DNA of 64,000 nucleotides from Formicarius rufipectus (Eukaryota; Chordata; Aves; Passeriformes; Formicariidae). Each line of letters opens with the position of its first letter. The first letter of the stretch is position 1. The translations under genes were made by a program, and so were the position numbers. Of this stretch, positions 1 through 10,810 are shown in pieces. Under the pieces are notes generated by a model. The model was not told the origin of the DNA, ran no database searches, and was given only the letters and a program-made list of their open reading frames with translations. The stretch is taken from assembly GCA_013399695.1 (NCBI GenBank), contig VXAU01000691.1, forward strand, positions 650,992 to 714,991, given 5' to 3'.

Positions 1-1780
1 GTCAGTACCCAAAGGATTATTATTTTTTTTCCAGGACTCACAAGCAACTGGAAGCCAGTGTGCCACATCTTTTCTAAAAGTTATTGAAAACTACAATTAA
101 AAAAAAAAAGAAAGCAAAAGAAATACATCATTAGATAATCTGATGTCCATTAATTAAACCCTATCAGTAGGTTAAAAGTGAAGCTCTATTTTTTTTTTTT
201 AATTATTATTTTGCACATAAAATCTAAATGTGATTTGAGTAGATTTACAGTGGGGACAGCAATATATAAAGCTACTTATACCTGCTGGGCACATAAGAGA
301 AGCTCTTTTAGCAATCATTGGAAACCCTCAACAACTTGAACTTCTGTAAATTTTACAAGCAGCTAAAATTACAGCATTTTTACACACAGTTTTGTTTATA
401 AATTACAGGTTTAAGTTACATTATGAAGCCTACATAGAATTCTACCCATAGGAAATATTCACACACTGTCCTTTTTTCCCCTCCATACAACTTCGATTGT
501 CTCACTTAACATAGCAATAAAACTAAAAAAGTATGCATTTTCTTAAAGGAAAAATTTCTTGGTATGTACATATGTAAATTATGAAATGACTAAACAGCAA
601 CAAAATACTAGAAGGAAATCCTAGAGGGAAAATACAATTTTTTCATCTAAGAAAGGAACCTCCTTTTCATCTGCTGTGGAATTTACCAACAGAATATATT
701 CTCCAGTACAGAGAACACTGAAAAAAATCACTCATCTTTAAAGAGAATCACCTTGAGACTTTATCAAATAATAGGACTGGGGTGTGTTTATATTTAGCCA
801 GCTTTCATTACACAGGTTCATCTTTCTTTGCTGAGCATTATCAGTCATTCTCTAATAACTAACCCACAATGACAAGTACTTCTTAATCTAACAGGTTTGT
901 GATGAAGCAACTAATATTATAATTAAACTTTTACTGAATACTTACAATAGGTGAATATAGCTGTAAAAAAAAAAAGCCATACATAGCACTATAATATTCT
1001 TTTAAACACCAGTAGCTTGCAGCCACAACATCACATCACCCAAAAAAAGCTACCCCACTTTCCTACTGTTTTCAGCAGTGCCCATTTAATTGTCACCTGA
1101 AAGGAACAGTAGCCAAAGCAAGATCTGCAAGGNTATGGCTTGAAAACATAATATTGTTCCTTGAATTACTGTAGAATAATTGGAACTTGAAAAAATAAAG
1201 TTACTTATATTTTTTTCCAGTTTTGGTCTTTCATACCCTGTCACTGTCATGTTTGTTTCACACAGAACAGCCTAGTCAAGAGATTTCTCTTTCCTCTATT
1301 GCATTCTTTCAAAGAATAAATACATGTATACTGAGCCAATGCAAATGAAAATAAAAATCAGTGATCATGTCTTTAAGTATATTTCCATTCTTAATTACAC
1401 AAAAGATAACTTTTGGTGGAAAGATATACCATCCTTCTTAAGAATTAGATTTTAGGACCTTATTATTTCTATTATGTCAAGCAATCAAATGAGAAATTGC
1501 TCACTTGGTCTCCAACGTTAGGCAAATGGAAGCTGCAATCTATGAATATGCTATAAATCATGACAACAAAGAATAATTGGAGTAAGCTATTTTTAGACTG
1601 TAATATTCCCCAAACTCTACTAAGAAATTGCCTTCAAAGGGGAGGGAGAACTGCTGGCAGGTATCTGCCCTGTACGCCCCTGGGAGAAAATGAACAGAAT
1701 TTCCCGTTTCTCTCTCTTGTCTCTGGGTTGTGGGTTGTCTTCTCCTTCTGGTGGGATTTACCAGGAACTGTGGCAAACAC
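1..1780 (-). other. distal 3' UTR and/or downstream flank of the protocadherin gene
   Basis: This stretch lies downstream of the protocadherin stop codon on the minus strand. It is strongly AT-rich with many A and T runs and has no credible coding frame. I found no minus-strand AATAAA. Variant ATTAAA signals occur at 1085-1090 and 198-203 (read on the minus strand), but neither has an obvious GU-rich partner, so the poly(A) site is not fixed. Position 1133 is an ambiguous base (n), a small assembly uncertainty. Where the UTR ends and intergenic DNA begins cannot be told from sequence. Confidence 0.5.
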
Positions 1781-1868
1781 TTTTGAGATTCTAAGGATTC
1801 TGAGCATTTTGAGATTCTGGGCATCTGAAATTTTGAGATTCTGGCAAGCACTGAGGATTCTGATGATC
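1781..1868 (-). repeat. short degenerate GAGATTCT/AGAATCTC repeats in the proximal 3' UTR
   Basis: On the plus strand, TTTTGAGATTCT occurs three times within about 60 bases (from 1781, 1808 and 1831), interspersed with shorter GAGGATTCTGA/AAGGATTCTGA variants. The spacing is roughly 23-27 bp, so this is a small imperfect tandem array. On the transcript strand the units read AGAATCTCAAAA. It begins about 140 bases beyond the stop codon, so it is probably transcribed. I do not recognise it as a named element. Confidence 0.6.
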
Positions 1869-2006
1869 AGTTTCCAGCGTAGGGTTCTATATACACAGGG
1901 ATTCCCAAGCCTGGTGAGGGGTGGACACGCCCGAGGAAGGGGGTCAGGTTGTACCTGTCCACAGTCACACTCAAAGCCTGCAATCAGGGCTCGGCCAGAT
2001 GTGCCT

Positions 2007-2398
2007 TCACAGCTGGTGCTCGTGCACAAAGGTGGCACCGCCCGCGGGGCCCGGCGCCTGGTGGGACGCGGCGAAGTTTGCCAGGGGGATGACTTTGACG
2101 GCGTCTTCGCTGGCGCAATGTCTCTCGCAGGTGTTGTAGAACTGGGGCCTGGGAGCCCCCTGGCCTTTGTCAGGGTCGTCCCTGGGGAGGGGTCTGGCCA
2201 GGGTGTGGCGTCCTTCGGGCCGGGCTGCCCGGCCCCAGCCCTGCTGGAAGCCGAAGGATGGCAGGGCGGCGTTGGGCGGCGGGTACTGCGCCAGGGCGGG
2301 GGGCATCCAGCAGGTGTCCGAGTGACCGAGGATGAGACACTCCTGCGTGCAGTTTTCAGAGGCTTCAGCCAGAGCTTTCTGAAGGTTCACTTCTATGG
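2007..2398 (-). CDS. last coding exon of a delta-1 protocadherin (PCDH11/PCDH7-like cytoplasmic tail), partial
   Basis: This exon encodes the C-terminal 129 residues, plus two bases of a split codon, of a cadherin-superfamily adhesion protein; the part here is cytoplasmic. The minus-strand frame opens directly after a strong splice acceptor and ends at TGA (2007-2009). Residues 16-32 are CTQECLILGHSDTCWMP, the conserved CM2-type motif of delta protocadherins. A Gly/Pro/Ala/Arg-rich variable middle follows. The last ~45 residues include QFYNTCER and SEDAVKVIPLANF and end in EHQL, matching the shape of delta-1 C termini. The first two bases (CC) complete a codon begun in the previous exon; if that exon ends in G, the residue is Ala, as recalled for PCDH11X. 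From memory, the last 34 residues align without gaps to human PCDH11X (KVIPL, EH-L). AGGAT and EHQL recall PCDH9, but the middle does not fit PCDH9. PCDH7 is not excluded. GC and CpG are far higher than in the flanking intron. The cadherin repeats and membrane segment lie in upstream exons outside the window. Family assignment is firm; paralogue is not. Confidence 0.87.
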
Positions 2399-2423
2399 CT
2401 GGAAGGATGGAAAAGAGACAAGG
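2399..2423 (-). other. splice acceptor (polypyrimidine tract plus AG) of the protocadherin exon
   Basis: On the minus strand the 25 bases before the exon are almost entirely pyrimidine (CCTTGTCTCTTTTCC, then ATCCTTCCAG) and end in AG at 2400-2399. The coding frame immediately following matches protocadherin tails, while the frame upstream does not, so the boundary is well supported. The preceding intron is phase 1: one codon base lies in the previous exon and two in this one. Confidence 0.88.
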
Positions 2424-2663
2424 CATTACCAGGTGGACGTGCAAAGGGAATTGAGGTCAGCGAGGCGATGCCCGTGCTGCAGTGATGGGCACGGTCTGGG
2501 AAGGAAACGCCTCCAGGCGGACAACTGAAGGAAAGGTTTAAGTGTCCGCAAGTTTGTGGCCCACAGGGATGTCACTGGACATCATCAGAGAACAGTTAAT
2601 GTTTAATGACCAGTTGGTACCATTATTACAGTTATGTGACCAAAGCCCTTATACAGCCTGTTT
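2424..2663. other. GC-richer intron flank next to the exon
   Basis: About 240 bases upstream of the acceptor keep exon-like GC content and several CpGs up to about 2530, then composition drops toward the intron average. No coding continuation and no repeat family is recognisable. Confidence 0.5.
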
Positions 2664-2960
2664 CATAGAATTACAAAGGTTGGAACAGACCTCTAAGATC
2701 ATCAAGTCCACCTGCTGTCCCAGCACTGCCAAGGCCACCGCTAAACCGTTTCCCCAAGTGCCACATCCATGTGCCTTTTGAACCCTTCCAGAGACAGTGA
2801 TTCTACCACTCCCCTGGGCAGCCTGTTCCAATGCTTGATGACCCTTTCACAAAAGAAATTTTTCCTAATATCCAGCCTAAGCCTCTCCTGGCACAACTCA
2901 AGGCCGTTTCCTCTTGTCCCATCACTTACAATGATTCTTTCACTTTGTGAAATTTCAATT
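2664..2960 (-). mobile_element. CR1 LINE, 5'-truncated 3' end
   Basis: Read on the minus strand, this is the end of a CR1 ORF2 followed by its 3' UTR. The frame shows TRGNG, RLDIRKNFF, VIKHWNRLPR and VESLSLEGFKR, the conserved end of the CR1 reverse-transcriptase/endonuclease polyprotein, and stops at 2741-2743. The 3' UTR contains GATGATCTTAGAGGTC and ends near ATTCTATG at 2664, as CR1 3' ends do. Only about 300 bases remain, the usual 5' truncation. It inserted in the same orientation as the host gene, about 265 bases upstream of the acceptor. The ORF is largely intact, but without promoter, endonuclease or catalytic RT domain it is dead. Confidence 0.93.
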
Positions 2961-4916
2961 GCTGTAATAAAGTTAAAAGCTTTATGATAATCTAATGCCA
3001 TTGGTCAAGATATTTGCATAGAACTACTTGGGGAAAATAGAATTATTAAAATGATGCATTTTTTTAAAATGTTTCCTTAAAACTGGATGTTTTAATTGTT
3101 CTGCTTTGCTTAAGGCAAAACCAAACCAATTTGGGCACTAACCAAAGATGGTACATTTGCTTCAAAGATGCACTCAAGAGCTTTAAGAGTGAAAGAGCTT
3201 AACAGCTATTTGAAAGACAATTGATTTCTCCATGTATTCAAGGCTGGAAATCTTGAAAAATCAAAGGGCAATAGCAAAAGAAGATGTGACCTCTGTAGTT
3301 TACTAGTAATTGAACCAGATTGCTTCAATAGATGCAAGGTTTGTGCCCTTGAAAAAGGATTATAGAAATTGTAATTTGTTAAATTGTAAATTGTAATTTG
3401 TTCAAAGACAAAGTAAACTACTAAATCTGAAAAGTGTTAATTTGCAAAACATAAACATTCCTGATCAGCAGGGTAAATTAAAAACTAATAGAATTAAATT
3501 TCTGCCCATGATTCCTTGGAATAGTTTTCATAGTACGTGTGCATTTTTTTGCTGTGTACTTGGTTAAACACATCAGAATATCTGAGGAGATATTTCACTG
3601 TGTCATCTTCACCAAACTTTCCAGTGAAAGATGTATACATGTTTTTTAACATCTATCTTAATGAAGGTAACACTTAAAATGGGAGTCTGACTCATAAGCA
3701 CAGGAGAAGGTATGCCACGAAAATCACTTATAGCAAGAAGAGTGCTGAGTAGAAGCCTCCCACCCTCTGAGCTTTATGTTTAAACAGATGCTGCATTTCT
3801 GTTTTAATAAATACTTTGCATGTTGAAATCTGTGTAAAGCTACAGAGCACAAACACTAATTTCCATTTTACATCTTAATACAAAGGAATTAAGTTTTCCC
3901 TCAAGGCATTGAAATATATGATGTTGCTGTCCAAAACACGGGATACATCTTTTTGAAATCTACCATGTTCAAGTAGACAACTGGTTGCTTGTTTTATCAA
4001 CGAATGTTCTATTCTTGATTATTTCTCCCTGAGTTTGCTGTGTAAGTGTCAGTCAGAGAAGTGATTGTTTATAAAATGTTGTTTTGGTGTATTACTGGCA
4101 TTTCAACATGTCTTCAGTCATTTTGCCTGAGTCTTTTTCAGTGTAATCCTGACAAAGCTTTGGCACCTTGCTGTTGAAATACTAATCCAGTTATGATGGG
4201 CAGTAGGAGACATAAATATGGAAATAATTCAGTGGAGGCATCAATCCCTGAAAAAAATAAAGATACTCCTGGTATATTAGTATAATCTTTCTATATCCTA
4301 CTATCTGCTATTAGAGACATAATTTTGAATATGTAAAAGTTATTTTAAGCTCTTTAATTATCCAGATTTGCTCCTATTCTGACAAAGGCAACTCCCTGAA
4401 ATCAGGTACAACCTTGGCAGGGTGTTGAGTTATCCCCATTTTATAATGGAACTTATTTTGCATTTACTAAAAAAATCCCAACTTTTTGATACCAAATACA
4501 TCAGCATTTCTTTTTACCTCAAGGCTTTCTAGTCACTCTTAAAATGCTATTAACTCAAACTAAAAGACACAACTATTTGTTTGGAAATAATACTTATGCA
4601 TTTCTAGCTCTTCTCACAAGTGACTATAATACTTATATTTTACCATCTTTCTCAAATTTCAGTAAGAGACTAAACAAAGCTAAAACATCAAAAAGAGCAT
4701 GTGACAATAAAAATGTAACATTCAGGCTTTAGACAAGGCAACTGCAGAACTAAAAGGTCACATATAAAACATTCTCTGCACCATTTCAACAGAGCAGTAG
4801 GACAGTAAGATGGGGCCATGTGTTGCCTGTAAACGTAGAACACATTACCCTGCTAAGAGTAAGAGAATTGTCAGAATTACAGTCTTGATTATTCTGTTAA
4901 TAAAGATATATTTTAA
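2961..4916. other. AT-rich intron, nothing recognised
   Basis: Only short chance frames are present. A small direct duplication of ATTGTAATTTGTT occurs at 3368-3380 and 3390-3402. No repeat family, RNA gene or exon is visible. Confidence 0.5.
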
Positions 4917-4990
4917 TTAAAAACAAACAAAACACCGCAAACAAACAAGAACAACAAAATAAAACTAAACAAGAACCAAACCCCCAAAAC
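4917..4990. repeat. A/C low-complexity tract (AAACA/AACAA)
   Basis: The plus strand is almost purely A and C, made of short AAACA, CAAAA and ACAAC units. It is one of several such tracts in the window, with either the A/C or the T/G form on the plus strand. Confidence 0.85.
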
Positions 4991-7130
4991 TTTAGAACAA
5001 TTCTGGGGAAACTCTAACTTCTGAATACAACTTATCTGGGCTTTAAGTTGGAGTTTTGTTACAGAGAAGTGTGCCAGTGCAGGATTATTTAGGAGATACA
5101 CCTTCTGTAGCTGCCACAATCTTTCTTTGCTTTTGGTGTGTGGTGCAGGTATTGTTGGTTGTCAGAGTAAGCTTTTCATCTGAGCTTATGGTTAATAACA
5201 TGCAAAATAGACAGTTTTCCTTAAATTTGAAAAGACCCTTGTCTACCAGGCACCTCTGCAGGGTTGCAGAACAGGAAATAAAAAGCCTTTAGCATGCACA
5301 GCTACTGTCCCGGGTGATGTTTGACTTGATCCTTTTTTCAGTAGTAACAGCCCCCCACCCCCCACCAAAGCAATAATAACCTTAATTTCTAGACTAAATT
5401 TAAAAGGGATGCATTTTTTAAATTATTAATAATAGAGGTTTTGTGTGGATTTAATACAAATGACCTGTTTCTAACATCATCAGTGGAACCCTGAGGCAGT
5501 CTTTAGGAGACTGGGAATGCTGTAGGACAAATGAGAGAGGCAAAGCCAGCAGTAAATGCATTTACAGGAAAGTTAAACAAAAAAAAAAAATCTCCTGCAC
5601 TGATCAGCTGCAGTAAATGGTGTTATCAGGGATGACTGGTGCAATAAAGTTTTCATTTGATGTAAAGTAAAAAAAAGAAAGGCAGCAATATGAAAACTAT
5701 TTTTCTTTAGCACAATGAAATAAAAATTACTCTTGGAGAATAATTCAATCTAGAAAAAAATGTAGGAAATTTTCTGCATGAATATTCAATAAGCATTATC
5801 TTTTTTTTGCCTGCTCTTCCAGGCCATGAAATACATCTTCCTGCTGTCAGTCTAATTCTTTCTATGTTTTCCTGACATCCCATCCTCCTGCTTCTTCAGC
5901 ACCTGAAATCCTCCTAAATAGCTACTTGGCACTGGCATTGAACTAAACAATGTTTCCTTTATTCAAACCACAATTTTAACAATTCCCTATTTAATCAGAG
6001 AAAGCTTTATGTCAGCAGTACTGAGGGTGCCAGCTTAGACCACAATGCAGCTGATTTCCAAATATCCTGTTCCGGACTTTACATGCAAAGAATTCGCTGC
6101 CCCAGCCCCGAGGTGTTGTCCTCACCACTCGGCTGGGATTCCCCTCCACCACCTGGGGCCTGTTTTGAACAAAGGATGCTCTGTCTGGCTCAGCTGAGCA
6201 TCCCAGAGGACCAGGTGAAGAGGAATTCCAGCCACCCAGTTGGGACAGCGTGAAGTTCAGTGCCCAAGTGGTCATCCACCAAAGGTTGTGTAGGTTGACC
6301 ACGACATTTTCTAGCTGCTACTCTTTAAACTTCCTCCTATTTGCTATCTTTGTAAGTGTGGATGAAAATAAAAGTGTTCTGAGCCTTTCTTTCTCATTCA
6401 AATGTGATAATGTAGGTTATTATTCTGCACTGCCTGATAAGTAATCAGGGGTAGGAAACATCTGTGACATCTGCCTCTACCAATCGAGAAAAAGAAAGTT
6501 CCTGCTGTCGACAACTATTTTCAGAAGAAATGATGGTTTTTGCTACTGCAAGTCAGTGTCTAGTACCATCTTCTCACATAAGATATGACAGGTTTATAAA
6601 TGGAAATAGAAGTATACAGATTCCCCATGTATTATGAATAAACAATACATTCCATGACACTCTTACCAGTCTACTTAATTTCTTGCTTCTCTCGGTTATA
6701 AACCCTCAATTTTATATAATTTTTTTCCTGCTATATGAAGACTCTTCAAACATGACACATAAGATGAAAGAGAATTTTTAATTCATATAATAGATCACAC
6801 TCGTGCACATATGAGTTTACCACTTTGATTTGAACTCCAGGTTGTTTTAGGAATGAAACTATTTTTTTTAAATTGTCTGCTGCAGAACTAAGAACATTTT
6901 TAAAGAAAATGTCTGTCAGCTCTTATGAAATGTTTAGATCAGAACTGTCAAACATAACAAAAAGCACAATATTTAGAAGACTTTCTTCATTGTTCCACAG
7001 TTTTATAATTTTTAGGTCAAAGCAGTTTTCAAGTAAAAATACTTACTTTCATTCAAGAAAAAGTGGAATTTCAGCCTTGCCAGATAGCTGTCCTTCAGTC
7101 AGAACAGTAATAAAAGTTACCTTTATTTGA
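4991..7130. other. intron without recognised features; C-run and a GC-richer patch
   Basis: A C6-A-C6-A-CC run lies at 5351-5366; on the minus strand it gives G-runs that could fold as a G-quadruplex if a fourth run is recruited. From about 6060 to 6260 the sequence is GC-richer with several CpGs and open in one minus frame (6012-6302). That frame has no recognisable domain and is most likely chance. The rest is plain AT-rich DNA. Confidence 0.45.
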
Positions 7131-7240
7131 TTTTTTCTGTTTGTTTTTCTTTTTTCTTTTGCTGGGAGCTTTTGGTTTCGGTTTGGGGTTATTTTGTGGG
7201 TTTTTTTTTGGGTTTTATGGTTGGTTGGTTGGGATTTTTG
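7131..7240. repeat. T/G low-complexity tract
   Basis: About 110 bases are almost entirely T and G on the plus strand (TTTGTTTTT, GGTTTGGGG, GGTTGGTTGGTTGGG). It is the complement type of the A/C tracts elsewhere in the window. Confidence 0.85.
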
Positions 7241-7522
7241 TTAGAGACATCCTACAGTTATAAAGCCTGTGTGGGATTTTAGAGATAGTAAATAAAAATG
7301 TTCACTATTCTTTTTGATTTTGGGGGTTGAAAACTGAAGAACTCGAGGGTGCTACTCTCCTTCTCAGTCTACAAACTGTGGCACAGTCTTGCCTACTTTG
7401 GCATTTGCAGCTTAATACTGTGTTCCAGTTTTGAGACCATTTCTCAGTGAGAACTGTCAAAGGCAGACAGGCTGTCAGCATGACTGTGCTATCAGCAGTC
7501 CCACAATGCTGAAAGTCAGAGC

Positions 7523-7556
7523 CACAGAATCACTTTGATTGGAAAAGATCATTGAA
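7523..7556 (-). mobile_element. degraded CR1 3'-end fragment
   Basis: The plus strand reads CACAGAATCACTTTGATTGG followed by AAAAGATCATTGAAG. This resembles the reverse complement of a CR1 3' terminus (the motif usually reads CACAGAATCA, then TTGGAA, then AGATCAT). It is short and diverged, so this is a tentative ancient copy. Confidence 0.5.
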
Positions 7557-7714
7557 GCACATACTTGGTGTATATACAATACACTGTCTTTTCTACTGCT
7601 GTGGCCTCCCGTCCTCAAAAGAGAGACAACCTACCAAGACAATACCATGAGGGCTGTTTTTTTAACTCAGTCTCCTATAAAAGTCATCACTTGCATGATG
7701 ACATCTCACAGACT

Positions 7715-7769
7715 TCGGCTGCAAGGGACTTTTGAAGCTGTCTGGTCTAACCACCTACTCAAATCAGGA
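7715..7769 (-). mobile_element. degraded CR1 3'-end fragment
   Basis: GGCTGCAAGGGACTTTTGAA followed by GTCTGGTCTAACCACCTACTC resembles the reverse complement of older CR1 3' UTRs (GGTTGGAAGGGAC, then CTAGTCCAACC, then CTGCTCAAA). It lies about 160 bases from the previous fragment and may be a second old insertion. Divergence is high. Confidence 0.5.
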
Positions 7770-9598
7770 TATCTTGCTTGAAACAGAATAGTTTTTCTAA
7801 AAGTTTAGGCCAACTTTCAGAATTATACATATTTCTTAAAAAAAAAAAACAAACCAAGATCCAAATGCACATGTGGAAAGAAAGATGTGCATCTGTAAGA
7901 GCTGGACAAACAAGAACATGAGCTCCTGGAGAAGAACATCACCCTTATGTAGTAATGATCAAAAGACATTTGTAACTGGATTCATTAGCAAAGCACTCAG
8001 ATTCATTAGAAGTCCAAAAACCACCAGACTGCACTGTACCAATTCACGTTTAGGGGCTTATAAATTGTGCAAAGAAAATTGCAAAACTAATTAAAAACAG
8101 AAATAAGAGAGAGCCTCAAAACACAGAATATAGAGAGCTTGAATTTCAAATCCATGTAGCTGAAGTCTTAATGAAAAGCCAGTTTTGAATTTAACACATT
8201 TTGGATGCAAACCATCCAGTGTTACATTTAGAGCACTCTTGTTTCATAATAAAGCAAGCAACAATTAGCAAGCAATTAAGCAAATTGCCCATAATTATGC
8301 CATTGCTGAGCTATTTTTCATATTTTCACAACACAGCACATATATGAATACATGGCTTGCAGTGCCAACACTATTCTGTCAGCATCCAGAAGTGCCTCTC
8401 ATTTAGGGAGCGTTTCGCACTAAGCGGCTCCCACCACACTCTCAGAGCTCTCTGCTCAGCAGGAACCCACCAGACTGATGGAGGTGACAACCCCATGCTG
8501 CTCATCTTAGCCAACAGTTCCTAAGGAAGAGGTCATGACCCTCCCCATTTTTTGCCCATGTGTATTTACTAAATGTGGTACTAAATCTAAGCAGGGATTC
8601 AAGCATAATATGGGGAAATTATCGGCCAGAATTACCCTGGTGACCAAAAGTGGCCGCTTGGGTAACATCATTTAGAGGTCTCTGCTATATGAAGAGAACA
8701 GAAATGACATTAACAATAAAAAAGGGAGGGGAGAATGGCTGTTAGTGTAAACTGGGTTACTTTAATAAGGTCAGGAGGAAGAAGCTTGAATGTAGAAACC
8801 TAAATGAGTGCTGCTATAATATACTCTAGCCTTTTGGTTTAATAATAAAATGCCTTTGGGAGAAGTTTCCTATGAATATTTTATTTCCTGTATATGTCTC
8901 AATAAATTAAAAACCTAAAAGAGTTACTTAAGCTCTAGCCTTGGAACCTTTTTATTCGAAGAACAAGTAGGATGCACCACTTTTTAAAGTTTTCAGCTGG
9001 GTGTACAGAGTTTGCCCTGCTTGTGAGAAATCATACTCAGAGGAAGATTGATCCTCCAGATGTTGTGACTGAGGGATCAACAGGCATGCAGGAAATCACA
9101 CATTTTCCTGTGCTACCTAGGCTTGCCAGATCATGCTGGAGAGCTTGCAAGAATCAACTCTGCTTCCATTCCAGTGAACACAGTTTATATGCTAAAAGCC
9201 ATGGTTTTAATTTGACTTCAATCCTAAAAACTGTCATGAGTTTGGCTGCTTCTTATAAAATCCAAATAGGATGAAGTGTGAGTATTTTGCACCTGGCTTT
9301 AATTAGTCAAGAAAACATTATCAAAGATGGCCAGGAAAAGCTGGTGAGGGAGGAGACAGGAAATGAAGTGTCAGGGCAAAAGTGTCAGCATATGGTAAAT
9401 CCTGTATCATTGACTACGCTTTGCTTCACAAAAAACAGCCATACCAATAAACCACATTAATCTTCAATTAAGCCCTCTTGTTGCTATTCTGACTACAACT
9501 TCAATCTTGTAGTAATCATAACCAAGAAACCATCTAAAGGCAATGCTCCCATAAAAAGTTCAACTTCAATAATTGCTGTTTTCCATAGACAGATATTT
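7770..9598. other. AT-rich intron; one homeodomain-type motif cluster
   Basis: No gene or repeat family is recognised. An unusual short stretch at 8252-8300 is described separately. The open frames around 8972-9460 on the plus strand show no protein-like composition or known motif. Confidence 0.45.
8252..8300. promoter_or_regulatory. cluster of CAATTA/TAATTA homeodomain-type sites
   Basis: Within 50 bases there are CAATTAG (8262), CAATTAAG (8273), CAAATTG (8281) and TAATTA (8292), with repeated AGCAA spacers. TAATT/CAATTA cores are the classic homeodomain recognition sequence. The spacing and repetition suggest enhancer DNA, but in an AT-rich background such cores are common, so function is a guess. 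Confidence 0.3.
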
Positions 9599-9693
9599 CA
9601 CACACACACACACATAAACAAAACAAAACAAAACAGAAAAACAAACAAACAAAAACAAAGAAACAAAACAAACAAAGAAACAAAAAACCAAAT
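9599..9693. repeat. (CA)8 microsatellite followed by A/C low-complexity tract
   Basis: A CA dinucleotide run (9599-9614) passes directly into AAAC and AAACA units with occasional G up to about 9693. It is a simple sequence repeat that is probably length-polymorphic. Confidence 0.9.
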
Positions 9694-10612
9694 CTCCTCC
9701 TTTTGCAGTCCAATGAACATGGATGTGACAATGTTGTACAATACATGTCACTGACCCTTATTGCTTTCACAGTTCAATTGAATTCATCTCTTATGTCCAT
9801 GTTTTGTTACTATTTTGGACAAAAAAAGTATGGTCATTTGCAAAGGACACATGTTTCTTAGCCTATGAAATGTATATTGAGTTATCAATGAGAATTTTAA
9901 ACACAACTTGTAAAGTATAATGACAATCTAAAATGAATAGCCTAAAATCTAGTATATTGATTACAATACTGGGTAATACAATATGCTTTATTTAATATTT
10001 AATTAACTGCTTCCCATTTGTACTGAACCTTCTTAATAATTAATAGATGGTTCATTATTTAACATGGAATATAAATTCAAATCAATTAAACAAGGTGAAA
10101 CTATATAGTGAGAAATGGCTTATCCTCCAGCAATAACCTTCGACCTGGAAGCATAGTAAAAAGTGAAATTAGCATTTTTCTCCCCATATTAAGCTCTTCT
10201 ACTGATGTAAAGCTCCTGTAATAAACCCACCATCCAACAAAAATATGCTGAGTGAAAAAGAGCTTCAGCTCTCACTTTTCAGAGGAAACATTTCCAACTT
10301 GCATTTTCAGAAGGACATTGGTAACACTGCAGACTTTCCTCTTGATCAGTAAAACTTCAATTTAGGTCCCTCAAGATAAAATTTTTATTTACAGTCAGGG
10401 AAACAGAGTCTAGTCTATAGAAAATTGTTGGTAGGCAGCAACTATCTCCTGCAATGACTCCTTCCTCAGGGAACATCTTATGGTGTTGGCCTCCCTGGGC
10501 AGCAGCCAAGGACAGGGACCTCACAGTGCTCACTCACTCCTGACCCCTCAGTGATACTGGGAGCACTGGAAAACTTTCACCTTTGCTGGGCTATGAGCTG
10601 TTCATAGAATCA
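9694..10612. other. AT-rich intron, nothing recognised
   Basis: This stretch is AT-rich with several TTAATTAA-like words near 9990-10050. It becomes GC-richer (about 10440-10600) just before the CR1 copy. No exon or repeat family is identified. Confidence 0.45.
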
Positions 10613-10810
10613 CAGAACATTTTGAGTTGGAAGAAATCTTAAAGCTCATCTCATCCAGCCCCTGCCATGGGCAGGGACACCTTCCACTACACCAGGTTGC
10701 TCCAAGCCCTGTCCAACATGGCCTGGGACACTCCCAGGGAAGGAAGGGACATCCATAACCCGAGCCAGTGCCTCACCACCCTCACAGAAAAGAATTTCTT
10801 ACTCATATCT
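10613..10810 (-). mobile_element. CR1 LINE, 5'-truncated 3' end
   Basis: The plus strand begins CATAGAATCACAGAACATTT and continues with CCCCTGCCATGGGCAGGGAC, CCTTCCACTACACCAGGTTG and CCTCACCACCCTCACAG. This is the reverse complement of a typical avian CR1 3' end. Compared with related copies, the segment between GGACATCCATAA and GCCAGTGCCTCACC is shortened, indicating an internal deletion. About 200 bases remain, so it is non-functional. It is a younger-looking copy than the fragments near 7.5 kb. Confidence 0.93.

Noticed and set aside
1604..1780. Possible retroviral LTR in the UTR
   Set aside because: GC-richer and unlike its surroundings, but I could not find paired TG/CA ends, a poly(A) signal or a recognisable family.
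2399..2444. ATG start at 2444 for the protocadherin frame
   Set aside because: The codons from 2444 to 2399 are the intron's pyrimidine tract and acceptor; protocadherin similarity begins exactly after the AG.
1560..2528. Longest open frame of the window (322 codons, plus strand)
   Set aside because: It runs antisense across the protocadherin exon and UTR. Its length follows from the GC-rich, stop-poor exon; it has no domain and would compete with a strongly supported minus-strand exon.
2741..3001. Host gene of 86 codons
   Set aside because: It is the end of CR1 ORF2 (RLDIRKNFF, HWNRLPR) in a truncated element, not a host gene.
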